Origin: Erinaceus europaeus
Lineage: Eukaryota; Chordata; Mammalia; Eulipotyphla; Erinaceidae
Length of the DNA stretch: 64,000 nt
Direction of reading: 5' to 3'
Assembly (NCBI RefSeq): GCF_950295315.1
Contig: NW_026647597.1
Coordinates: forward strand, 62,001 to 126,000
The notes beneath the pieces are model-generated. The model saw nothing but the letters and a program-made list of their open reading frames with translations. It had not been told where the DNA came from and did not search any database. The translations under genes were made by a program, and so were the position numbers. Positions 21,112 through 29,726 of the stretch are shown one piece after another (position 1 is the first letter of the stretch; the number at the start of each line of letters is the position of its first letter).

Positions 21112-22869
21112 GTTCGTAGCCAAACACCCCTCTTAAGATGGCTTTCTAATGAGCCTGTCTTGGTGGAACAGTGGCCTTTACCTAGGGATAAGCTAAAAAA
21201 TTTAAAAGAGCTCGTCTGAGAGCAGTTGTCCTTGGGACACATTCATCAATCTTCAAGCCCATGGAATACTCCTGTCTTTGTGATTAAAAAGCGATCAGAA
21301 AAATGGCGCCTCCTTCAAGATCTCCGTGCAGTAAATAAAACCATGCAGGTCTGGGGCTTCCCCCAAAGGGGTTTTCCTCTTGCTTCTGCAATTCTCATGG
21401 GAATTCCAATCATAGCTATTGATATACAAGATTGTTTTTTCTCTATCCCCTTGCATCCGCGAGATTGTAAACGTTTTGCCTTCTCTGTTCCGTCTATTAA
21501 TAATGCCAGCCCCGCTGACAGATTTGAATGGGTGGTGCTGCCCCAGGGTATGGCCAATAGTCCTACAATTTGTCAGGAGGCTGTTAAATCTGCCCTTGTC
21601 CCATGTATTCATAAGGGCCTTAATATTTTTCATTATACAGATGATATTTTAATATGGGGAAAATCAGATACAGATCTCTATGCCTTATGTGATTTTCTCA
21701 TTCCTGCATTAAAGAAAAGCGGCCTTAATGTAGCCCCTGAGAAGATACAGCTAATCCCTCCAATATCCTTCCTAGGTTCAGAGATTTCTCTAACGCAAAT
21801 TCGTCCCTTTAAACCTAATGTTACCTTCCCTTCTAACCTTACTCTTGCTTCTTTACAAAGTTTTCTAGGAAATTTAAATTGGCTTAGGCAGTATCTCTAT
21901 CTGCCCACAAGCTGCCTCCAACCACTGTTTGACCTGTTGAAAGGAAACAAACAGCCCTCTTCAAAACGTAAGTTAACTCCCGAGGCCTCCTTGGCACTGG
22001 AAAGGGTTAACCAGGCCCTCCAGGACATGCACCTTGTTCGATTCTCCCCCTCCTCTCCGGTAAACCTTCTAATCTTCAACTCCACCCCCACAGTAGTAGG
22101 GGCACTGTGGCAAGACCATGGGGTTCTCGAATGGCTTCACACGCCAGTAGGAGGAGCTCCAAGACTCCTCACTGAGATAGATGCGTTAGCATTCATGGTT
22201 CGCCAAGGGAGAAATAGGTCTGTGCAGGTCTTAGGGAAAGAACCGGATTTAATCATTCTGCCCTTTTCTCTCACAGATACAGAGTGGCTTATACGCCATC
22301 ATTCCCGCTTTGCCATAAGCTTCGTGGGGTTTCCAGGACAAATAGATAACCATTTTCCTTCTAATAAATTGATAGCTTCTTTACCTCTTCTGCCTCTACT
22401 AGCACCTAAACTTTTCTCTAGGGATCCCATTCCCTCTGCTCCTACAATCTTTACTGATGGCAGAAAAAGGGGAGCTGCTGCCCTTATATATTACCCAGAC
22501 AAACAATCTCCTAGACCTCTCTTTACTGAGCTTCCTGATAATTCCCCTCAGTACAAAGAACTTTATGCTGTTTTTCTTGCACTAAAAGCTGTACCAGAAT
22601 CCTTCAACCTTTTTTCTGACAGTGTGTATACTGTTAACTTACTTCCATGGCTTGCTCGTTCGTATGTGAAAATTTATGACAACCCACTTTCCCCTCTCTT
22701 GATTCAAATCGCCTCTATGCTCTGTTCTCGAACCCAACCACTGTATATTCAACACCTTCGTTCCCTCTTCCTGGTTCCCTGTCTGAAGGGAATGCTGCAG
22801 TTGACCGCCTTGGCTTCATGGGAACTTTCCCAGTCTCTGTCTCTGATCCTGCTAATTTTCATTCTCTAA
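21112..22869 (+). pseudogene. pol: ERV1 reverse transcriptase and RNase H
   Basis: Open for 547 codons after a TGA at 21217-21219 that interrupts the N-terminus. RT motifs in the open part: first catalytic Asp in AIDIQDCFF (residue 66), LPQGMANSPT (105-114), and YTDD with the catalytic pair (137-140). RNase H follows with TDG (410-412), Glu445 and Asp465. A frameshift in the last 40 or so residues garbles the end of RNase H. This copy keeps the RT thumb/connection and RNase H that ERV2 has lost. Similarity is to class II (ERVK-like) RTs. Confident family call, non-functional because of the upstream stop. Confidence 0.88.
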
Positions 22870-22997
22870 CCCATGTTAATCTTAAAGGCCTTCGAGCTCG
22901 ATTCCCTGATGTTCCTGTACCACAGTTAAAACATATGCTTGCTACATGCTCTTCTTGTGCAAGTCTCATAAAGACACCTGCTATCCAGAACCCTTGA
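22855..22997 (+). pseudogene. pol: ERV1 integrase N-terminal remnant
   Basis: Only the HHCC zinc domain survives: HSLTH at the start and CSSC about 25 residues later. The coding text then breaks off at about 22997, joined to sequence that in ERV2 lies far downstream (about 26885). The DDE catalytic core and C-terminal domain are gone. Confidence 0.8.
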
Positions 22998-23205
22998 TAC
23001 CTCCCTCATGCAGCGTTGCATCCCCTGCCAATTCTTCCCCTAGCCATCTACTTTGAACTGAGACTTGTATCAGACTTTCTGACACACCCTATATACATTT
23101 TACACAATTTTGAAGCAGCTTATTTCCCTTCACACTCCTGGTTTTTCATAGACTGATCCTGAATAATTCATAGACTTTACTGACTATTGCCTTGAGGACT
23201 ATACA

Positions 23206-23454
23206 ATGCCAAATAGCCCCTCTGTTTGGTGGGCCATGCTGGCCGCCTCCCCCTCATTATGTACCCTTGCCCCTTTCCCCACCCAAGCAGGGAATGTTCC
23301 TTTACACACCAATCCTTCCCTTCACACCACACTGGCTTTTACTACTTCCCTACTTGTCCCTTCCTATTTTGTTATATCATTTAGGCTTATGCCCAAAAGG
23401 TTTCTGCCCCATGATAGTCTTTTACAGTCTTTGTACATCTTATACAATGACTAG
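23206..23454 (+). CDS. Small ORF in env position of ERV1 (82 aa, unknown)
   Basis: ATG-started frame of 82 codons between pol and the 3' LTR, where env would lie. The same frame with the same ATG is open in ERV2 (26438-26659) and is present but interrupted early by a TAG in ERV3. The peptide is rich in Pro, Ser and hydrophobic residues, without a clear signal peptide or fusion-peptide/cleavage motif. An overlapping frame (23192-23458) is open in ERV1 and ERV3 but not in ERV2. Could be a remnant of env, an accessory ORF reached by splicing, or chance. Confidence 0.3.
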   Translation: MPNSPSVWWAMLAASPSLCTLAPFPTQAGNVPLHTNPSLHTTLAFTTSLLVPSYFVISFRLMPKRFLPHDSLLQSLYILYND

Positions 23455-23554
23455 ATAGAAAGATAGAAAAGATGTAGAGATATTGTGAAGAGATGGTTGA
23501 GCAGGCTGCACTTAAACCTATGAGATGAGTCTCTCCAGGTAAGTCTCTCTTTTT

Positions 23555-23860
23555 TTTTTTTTTTTTTTTTTTAATTTTTTTTATATTTATTTTATTTATC
23601 TTTTCCCTTTTGTTGCCCTTGTTGTTTTATTGTTGTAGTTATTATTGTTATTGTTGTTGTTGGATAGGACAGAGAGAAATGGAGAGAGGGAGGGGAAGAC
23701 AGAGAGGAGGAGAGAAAGATAGACACCTGCAGACCTGCTTCACCGCCTGTGAAGCGACTCCCCTGCAGGTGGGGAGCCGGGGTTCGAACCAGGATCCTTA
23801 TGCCGGTCTTTGTGCTTTGCGCCACCTGCGCTTAGCCCGCTGTACTACAGCCCGACTCCC
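23555..23860 (-). mobile_element. SINE insertion in ERV1 3' region
   Basis: Minus-oriented SINE. Its T-rich left end is the reversed A-rich tail, and its tRNA-derived head is at the right, with a B-box-like GGTTCGAACCC on the minus strand. Perfect 14-bp target duplication AAGTCTCTCTTTTT at 23541-23554 and 23861-23874. The tail has CAACAA/ACAATAA-type simple sequence. It closely resembles an abundant hedgehog SINE I recall, which is one basis for the organism call. It dates after ERV1 insertion. Confidence 0.9.
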
Positions 23861-24039
23861 AAGTCTCTCTTTTTAAAGAGGGGTTGAGCACAGGAGGACG
23901 CATAAATCTCACAAGGTTTGCAGCCATTTAAGCCTTCCCTCCTCCACAGAATGTCCATATTCCCACCTGAGCATGGCATTCCTCTAAAACATTTAAGCCT
24001 GCTCCATTGCATTTTTCATTACTGTGTCCATTTAGATAT

Positions 24040-24056
24040 AAAGGGATAGGAGGAGA
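24040..24056 (+). promoter_or_regulatory. Polypurine tract of ERV1
   Basis: AAAGGGATAGGAGGAGA lies directly before the 3' LTR. The same tract precedes the ERV2 3' LTR and the ERV3 end. It primes plus-strand synthesis in retroviruses. Confidence 0.85.
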
Positions 24057-24412
24057 TGTTGCTGAGGAGTTATTCTGATGCAGTCTCTGCCCCCAGGTTT
24101 TTCTACGCCCCGCAAAATCCTAGAGTGCCCCCTTTCAACCAATCCTGGCCCTACACGTCACCCCTGGTTGTCGCCCAATAAAAAAGCCCCCTCACCCCCA
24201 CTCTCTCTCTGGGCACTCAGCTCTCCCTCTCTGAGGTCTGGCTCCTGCTCTGCCCCCCGTGGTCAGATAGTGGGGACGGCCATTGTCGGCTGGCTCCACG
24301 TGGTCTGAACCAACCCCCCCCCATCCTATAATAAAGATTTGTGTACCCATTTGCTCTCGATGTCCGCTCTCTTCTCCGCGGTGCAGCCCGGAAACAGACC
24401 ACCACAACAACA
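24057..24412 (+). repeat. 3' LTR of ERV1
   Basis: 356 bp, from TGTTGCTGAGG to ACCACAACAACA. Single-copy U3 (no 64-bp duplication), CCAATCCTGG, TATA-like CCAATAAAAAAG, and AATAAAGATTTGTG polyadenylation signal. More complete at its 3' end than the 5' LTR. Confidence 0.9.
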
Positions 24413-24507
24413 ATAAATTTAGTCTGATATCACATAAGGGGTCATTTCTTCTTCCTGATAGATTTTCTCTTATAAGTGAAGGGAACTTTGGATACACAAT
24501 ACATTTC

Positions 24508-24927
24508 CCGAGCTAGTGCTCTCTGGGTTGGAGAGAACTCAACTGGAGCTGATCTAGGCTGCTGTGTTGGAGAGGGATCAGGAACTCGTGCTGCACCAAC
24601 TTCCGCAGGAGATACACTCTGGAACTCTTTGAGCCGGAAAGCAATTTCCAAGTGTCTTTAATCAGAAGAGCAGCTGTTTTTATACTCTCCAAGTAGGGTG
24701 GAAACAGGATGTGATATAGAGAGGGTGGAGAGAAAAGTGACTGGTGAAAATCAGAGTGTGACAAGGAGGGGGCGGAACAGGCGAGAATCCTATCACTGAA
24801 CCACCAATGCCCTGGAGTGCTTTGTGTAAAAGTGATTTATGTAAATAGACCAAAGCTTTGGATCAGTAAATCCCTATATAGGCATATGGATAAGAAGAAG
24901 CCAGGGGGAGGTGGCAACTACCCAACA
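24508..24927 (-). repeat. LTR of a second family, with tRNA-Gly-like segment, no target duplication
   Basis: On the minus strand it begins TGTTGGGTAG at 24927. It contains a tRNA-Gly-like segment (24778-24810), GAGTATAAAAACAGC as TATA box and ATTAAAG as a likely polyadenylation signal. Its U3 from the tRNA-like part to TATA is close to the solo LTR at 60744-61165, but its start and R-U5 differ. The left flank is M and the right flank is P of the array unit, which are not adjacent in other units. An ectopic recombination or deletion therefore used or followed this LTR. Confidence 0.75.
24778..24810 (-). other. tRNA-Gly(GCC) 5'-half-like segment in LTR
   Basis: The minus-strand text starts GCATTGGTGGTTCAGTGATA and continues to TCTCGCCTG, 33 nt. 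It matches the 5' half of mammalian tRNA-Gly(GCC), as I know it, with two mismatches. The similarity ends at the position of the anticodon loop, and the 3' half of the tRNA does not follow. It is not a tRNA gene. Confidence 0.75.
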
Positions 24928-24934
24928 GCCTATG

Positions 24935-25060
24935 CCTCTGGATTATCAGAGCATGGCTAGTGCCCTGTCTGAGGGACTTCCGAAGTAAGCCTGTCAATGG
25001 GAGCTCAGAGCTGGCCTTAAAAGGCTGGGCATGCATCCAGGAAGTGCGAAGCAGGTTTCA
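24935..25060 (+). promoter_or_regulatory. Truncated P module of U3
   Basis: Only the proximal part remains after the LTR sequence at 24508-24927. The proximal CCAAT is TCAAT, and TTAAAA is intact at 25017-25022. Distal CCAAT and GC boxes are missing. Confidence 0.35.
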
Positions 25061-25627
25061 CCCAGGGCCCTGCCTAGCAGAGCTGTCCAATGTGCATGTG
25101 TATAACTCCGTTTGTGATGTGCCTCTGTGGATATGTGCGTGTGTGTAACAGTGAGAGTGCATGTTTGTGTTTGTGTGTGTGTGAGGAAAGGAGAGAGAGA
25201 ACAACTAAATCACTGTGGCACAGGTGATTTTGTGCAAAACACTTGGCACATTCTGATTTACAGCTCAATATTGACACCATTGTAGCTCTCCTTGACACTT
25301 GGTCAGTTTTCTTATTTTCAGATGTAAAGACAATGAAATCGGAGAGGTTTTTGCCATGAGGTTTGCACTGGGAACTAGCAGCTGCCCTGTGTGTGTTGCC
25401 AGACTAGGAAACTTGTGGTGCCTGTCCATGTGGAGAGTCTCCTGGATGAGATCCTTCTCTAGCCTTTTTCGCTAGGTCCCATTGGAGCTGCATATAGCTA
25501 ATGATTTGGAGATTTTACTCCTTTGGACAATTGTTTTCCTGATGCACAGTTTCCCTCCAGGTTTTATCAATCAATTGTCTGAATGTCATATCGCATCCAT
25601 TGTTGTAAATGACTACATCAGTGTCTT

Positions 25628-25641
25628 GCTTTCTCCCTCTC

Positions 25642-25721
<80 letters not shown>
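25628..25721. repeat. (TC)n(TA)n microsatellite in D of U3, insertion target of ERV2
   Basis: TC tract then TA run ending exactly at the ERV2 LTR terminus. The TA run resumes as TATATATAT at 32602, so the provirus landed inside it. Confidence 0.9.
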
Positions 25722-25729
<8 letters not shown>

Positions 25730-26132
25730 AGGTGGTCTGGTGTCGGGCTGCACCGCGGAGAAGAGAGCGGACGTCCAGAGCAAAGGGGTACACAGATCTT
25801 TATTATAGGATGGGGGGAGGTTTGGTTCAGACCACGTGGAGCCAGCCAGCAATGGCCGACCACGGGGGGAGAGCAGGGAGCGAGACCTCAGAGAGGGAGA
25901 GCCGAGAGCCCAGAGAGAGCGAGGGGAGGGGTGAGGGGGCTTTTTATTGGGCGACAACCAGGGGTGACGTGTAGGGCCAGGATTGGTTGAAAGGGGGCAC
26001 TCTAGGATTTAGCGAGGCATAGGAAAACCTGGGGGCGGAGCCAGGATTGGTTGAAAGGGGGCACTCTAGGATTTAGCGGGGCATAGAAAAACCTGGGGGC
26101 GGAGACTGCATCAGAATAAGTCCTCAGCAACA
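25722..26132 (-). repeat. 3' LTR of ERV2 with duplicated U3 element
   Basis: 411 bp. A 64-bp direct duplication (25976-26039 and 26040-26103) each carries a CCAAT box (read ATTGG on +) and a GC box (GGGGGCGGA), with a few differences between the halves. ERV1 LTRs have one copy. AATAAAGATCTGTG is the polyadenylation signal, and CCAATAAAAAG serves as the TATA-like element. Confidence 0.93.
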
Positions 26133-26149
26133 TCTCCTCCTATCCCTTT
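26133..26149 (-). promoter_or_regulatory. Polypurine tract of ERV2
   Basis: TCTCCTCCTATCCCTTT on the + strand, directly adjoining the 3' LTR. Confidence 0.85.
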
Positions 26150-26437
26150 ATATCTAAATGGACACAGTAAAGAAAAATGGAGCATGCTTAAATGTTTTAG
26201 AGGAATGCCATGCTCAGGTGGGAAGATGTAGGACTTTCTGTGGAGGAGGGAAGGCTTAAATGGCTGCCAACCTTGTGAGATTTAAATGTCCTCCCGTGCT
26301 CAACCCCTCTTCAGAGAGAGACTTACCTGGAGAGACTCATCTCATAGGTTTAAGCGCAGCCTGCTCAACCATCTCTTCACAGTATCTCTACATCTTTTCT
26401 ATCTTTCTATCTAGTAATTGCATAAGATGTACAAAGT

Positions 26438-26659
26438 CTATAAAAGACTATCATGGGGCAGAAACCTTTTGGACATAAGCCTAAATGACATAACAAAATA
26501 GGAAGGGACACGAAGGGGAGAAGTAAAAGTCAGTGGGGTGTGAAGGGAAGGATTGGTGTGTAAAGGAACATTCCCTGCTTGAGTGGGGAAAAGGGCAAGG
26601 GTACATAAAGAGGGGGCGGCAGGAGGCATGACCCACCAAACAGAGGGGCTATTTGGCAT
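26438..26659 (-). CDS. Small ORF in env position of ERV2 (73 aa, unknown)
   Basis: ATG at 26659, same start and frame as the 82-codon ORF in ERV1 (23206). Starts MPNSPSVWW and is Pro/Ser-rich with hydrophobic patches. It is the longest ATG-started frame shared by the copies between integrase and the 3' LTR. The leader splice donor at 32120/32121 could feed a subgenomic message, but I cannot identify a convincing acceptor. Function unknown. Confidence 0.3.
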   Translation of the reverse strand: MPNSPSVWWVMPPAAPSLCTLALFPTQAGNVPLHTNPSLHTPLTFTSPLRVPSYFVMSFRLMSKRFLPHDSLL

Positions 26660-28041
26660 TGTATAGTCCTCAAGGCAACAGTCTGTAAAGTCTATGAATT
26701 ACTCAGGATTAGTCTATGAAAAACCAGCAGCGTGAAGGGAAATAAGCTGCTTCAAAATTGTGTAAAATGTATATAGGGTATGTCAGAAAGTCCGATACAA
26801 GTCTCAGTCCGAAGTAGATGGCTAGGGGAGGAATTGGCAGGGGATGCAACGCTGCATGAGGGAGGTCAGCCGCTGGAATGTTGCTCTTTTGTAGATAGCT
26901 AGCTGGAACTGCCAACACGTAACAAGCAGGTCAGAAGCAGGAACGGTAACCAGGCATGAAGAAAGTTCTGTCCTTTTAATTCGTGTATCAGGTTCTTCAG
27001 ATCACGTTGAGTGACGTCTAGGGTTTCGGGGGGTGTGCCACGGTAGTCGTGCCATCTAGTGAGTGACGTCAGGGTGTGCAGGGGTTCAGATGGTTTTTCC
27101 GGGATTCCTGTGAAAGAAACACAATCTGCTTCTCGTGGTTAATTTGAACTGGTAACAAGTTATAGGTTTGTTATAGTTGGTACCTCAATGATTATAATTG
27201 GTTTAGAATCTCTTTATGATTTATTAAAAGGTCATCTAATGTGACCTCCTGTAGCAGCCTCTACCGCAGGATCTTGAGACCAATTTTAGCTAAAATATGT
27301 ATTTTAAACAGACTCAAATTGCTTAGAGAGTTAACGCATATTCGTGACAATGATTTTAACGTTTACAGTGCCAGATTGATGCCAGATCTGTTGTGGATTA
27401 ATTTCCACAAGATAGTTTACAGGGCACCTTTGGGGGCCCTTCAAAGGTGTCCTGTATATAAAATTTATATAGTTTAGTTTTGGGAATGAATAGTCACGTT
27501 GAACATTTAGACTTTTACCTAAATAGTAAGTTACCTTAACAATTAATATTTACCTTGTCTGGTAAAAGTGTAGCTGTAGGGTTACACTTCTGACCGTTAA
27601 GTTAGTGTTACCAAACTTGAGACATACCCATAAACATTTAGTTATAACAAACTGGAGGAAAAAGAACTTTTGTTATAAAAACATATTATTTAAAAACAAT
27701 TTTAAATCTGTCATTAGTCACACAGTTTAAGACTAAACACTTACATATATACCAATACTATATATAAAATTCAAAAGAGGGAGAAAGAAAAAAAATTTTT
27801 TGGAATGTTTCTGGACGTCTCCAGAAACTGGCTGTGTCCAGCATTTTTATATAAGGCCAATAACCTTTTAGAGTACTCCAAGCAGATGGGTCATGCAACA
27901 AAAAGAAAAAAAAATTTGTCATTTAACACACTCATTCACAAAAACAACTGGCCAGTTATAACATAAGACATACAGGGAAAGGGTAGGAGAGAGGTCTCTG
28001 TGAGCCAGATTTTCAGGTTCTGCCATGTCATATTACGGGTC
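26660..28041 (-). other. ERV2 non-coding region between integrase and small ORF
   Basis: About 1.4 kb, A/T-rich in the 27480-27930 part, without a long frame on either strand. A 69-codon frame (26709-26918) starts at TTG and is broken in ERV3. No surface or transmembrane envelope motif is visible. Part of it matches ERV3 at 46800-47280 and 48770-49030. Confidence 0.7.
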
Positions 28042-29013
28042 CTAGGATGTATCCTGCATCTGGTCCTCTTGTAGTATATCTTGTTCTTCAGGAATAACAG
28101 CGCCATCCTGCGGGTATTGTCGGACATGGCGGGCAGGAACCCAGACAGGTTTAGAGAAATTTTGAGGGAAAATGCATGCGAAACCCCTTCCCATGGTCAA
28201 TAATGGGTCAGGCCCTTTCCAAACTTTATCGAGTGGGTCTCTCCATTTCACCTTAATAGATGGGAGGGTAGATGGTGTTCGCCAGTGAAGAATAATAGGG
28301 GGTAAGGCTGAGTTATTGTAAATATTAAAGAGATTTAACGTAGTTAAGGCTTTTGCTAGCTGGATATTGGGGGGATATGTTCCTCCTTTATCTTTATTTA
28401 GTTGAGCCTTCAGTGTTTGATGGGCCCTTTCGACAATGCCTTGTCCCTGTGGATTGTAGGGAATGCCCGTGGTATGAGTAATATTCCAGAGGGAACAAAA
28501 ATCTTTAAATTGTTTGCTTGAAAACATAGGTGCATTGTCTGTTTTCAAAAGTAATGGGACCCCCATAACGGCAAAACAAGAGAGCATATGGCTTACAAGC
28601 TTTTTAGCACTTTCTCCTGTCTGAGCTGTAGCCCACATAAATTTAGAAAAGGTATCAATTGAGACAAACACATATTTTTGTTTGCCAAAGTTTGGTATGT
28701 GGGTGACATCAATTTGCCAAATAGCATTAGCTTTTAAACCTCGGGGGTTAACCCCAAGGGTCTGGATAGCAGGTGTCTTTATGAGATTTGCACAACAAGA
28801 GCATGTAGCAAGGATATGTTTTAACTGTGGTACAGGAACATCAGGGAATCGAGCTTGAAGGCCTTTAAGATTAACATGGGTTAGAGAGTGAAAATTAGCA
28901 GGATCAGAGACAGAGACTGGGAAAGTTCCTGTGGAGGCAAGGCGGTCAACTGCGGCATTCCCTTCGGACAGGGAACCAGGAAGAGGGCTGTGGGAATGAA
29001 GGGAAGGTAACAT
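28042..29013 (-). CDS. pol: ERV2 RNase H tail plus integrase
   Basis: 323-codon frame, not a natural start. Residues 1-30 are the end of RNase H, with the last conserved Asp in NAAVDRLA. Integrase follows: HHCC zinc domain (H42, H46, C71, C74), catalytic core with D102, D159 and E195 (exactly 35 residues between the last two), and a C-terminal domain with WKGPDPLL and VWVPARHVR. All catalytic residues are present, so integrase itself looks intact as a sequence. It can no longer be made as part of a normal Pol because the upstream RT is frameshifted and deleted. Confidence 0.87.
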   Translation of the reverse strand: MLPSLHSHSPLPGSLSEGNAAVDRLASTGTFPVSVSDPANFHSLTHVNLKGLQARFPDVPVPQLKHILATCSCCANLIKTPAIQTLGVNPRGLKANAIWQIDVTHIPNFGKQKYVFVSIDTFSKFMWATAQTGESAKKLVSHMLSCFAVMGVPLLLKTDNAPMFSSKQFKDFCSLWNITHTTGIPYNPQGQGIVERAHQTLKAQLNKDKGGTYPPNIQLAKALTTLNLFNIYNNSALPPIILHWRTPSTLPSIKVKWRDPLDKVWKGPDPLLTMGRGFACIFPQNFSKPVWVPARHVRQYPQDGAVIPEEQDILQEDQMQDTS

Positions 29014-29097
29014 TAGGTTTTAAGGGACGAATTTGCGTTAGAAAAATCTCTGAACCTAGGAAGGATATTGGAGGGATTAGCAGTATCTTCTCAGGGG

Positions 29098-29667
29098 CTA
29101 CATTAAGGCCCTTTTCTTTAATGCAGGAATGAGAAAATCACATAAGGCATAGAGATCTGTATCTGATTTTCCCCATATTAAAATATCATCTGTATAATGA
29201 AAAATATTAAGGCCCTTATGAATACATGGGACAAGGGCAGATTTAACAGCCTCCTGACAAATTGTAGGACTATTGGCCATACCCTGGGGCAGCACCACCC
29301 ATTCAAATCTGTCAGCGGGGCTGGCATTATTAATAGACGGAACAGAGAAGGCAAAACGTTTACAATCTCGCGGATGCAAGGGGATAGAGAAAAAACAGTC
29401 TTGTATATCAATAGCTATGATTGGAATTCCCGTGGGAATTGCAGAAGCAAGAGGCAAACCCCTTTGGGGGGAGCCCCAGACCTGCATGGTTTTATTTACT
29501 GCACGGAGATCTTGAAGGAGGCGCCATTTTCCCGAGCGCTTTTTAATCACAAAGACAGGAGTATTCCATGGGCTTCGAGAATGACGAATGTGTCCCAAGG
29601 ACAACTGCTCTCGGACGAGCTCTTTTAAAATTTTTAGCTTATCCCTAGGTAAAGGCCACTGTTCCAC
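29098..29667 (-). pseudogene. pol: ERV2 reverse transcriptase, fingers/palm only
   Basis: 189-codon frame in the -1 frame relative to protease, as usual for betaretroviral pro-pol. It begins before the first counted codon, which is GTG. Catalytic Asp87 (AIDIQD), LPQGMANSPT and YTDD (158-161) are intact. A one-base loss just after ALKK shifts the frame and stops at 29098. About 100 bp further on, the deletion removes the thumb, connection and most of RNase H (junction near 29000). Inactive. Confidence 0.85.
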
Positions 29668-29726
29668 CCAGACAGGCTCATTAGAAAGCCAGCTTAAGCG
29701 GGGTGTTTGGCTACGAACAGTGGCAT

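Larger units (their letters stand above)
18830..24412 (+). mobile_element. ERV1: betaretrovirus-like provirus, defective
   Basis: Provirus with LTRs beginning TG and ending CA, gag, pro and pol in order and no env. It is inserted in M2 of U3. The flanking hexamers ATATAT (18824-18829) and ATAAAT (24413-24418) are probably the diverged 6-bp duplication. The 5' and 3' LTRs differ at many positions, by eye approaching one in ten, so the insertion is old. Lesions: loss of the end of the 5' LTR, primer-binding site and leader; stops and frameshifts in gag; loss of the protease active-site Thr; a stop before RT; a frameshift in the end of RNase H; deletion of integrase core and C-terminus; and a SINE in the 3' region. 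The class II assignment rests on RT similarity, two zinc knuckles and the 6-bp duplication. Confidence 0.9.

Noticed and set aside
23700..23850. tRNA gene suggested by a B-box-like GGTTCGAACC
   Set aside because: Belongs to a SINE with a simple-sequence tail and 14-bp target duplication. No cloverleaf with paired acceptor ends.
24778..24810. Functional tRNA-Gly gene
   Set aside because: Only the 5' half is present, and the 3' half with T-arm and B-box does not follow.
26133..28041. Intact env gene in ERV2
   Set aside because: No long frame, signal peptide, cleavage site or transmembrane anchor pattern on the sense strand between integrase and the 3' LTR.
29197..29628. Plus-strand ORF of 143 codons, and its counterpart at 21295-21633 on the minus strand
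   Set aside because: Antisense shadows of the reverse transcriptase coding region in ERV2 and ERV1.
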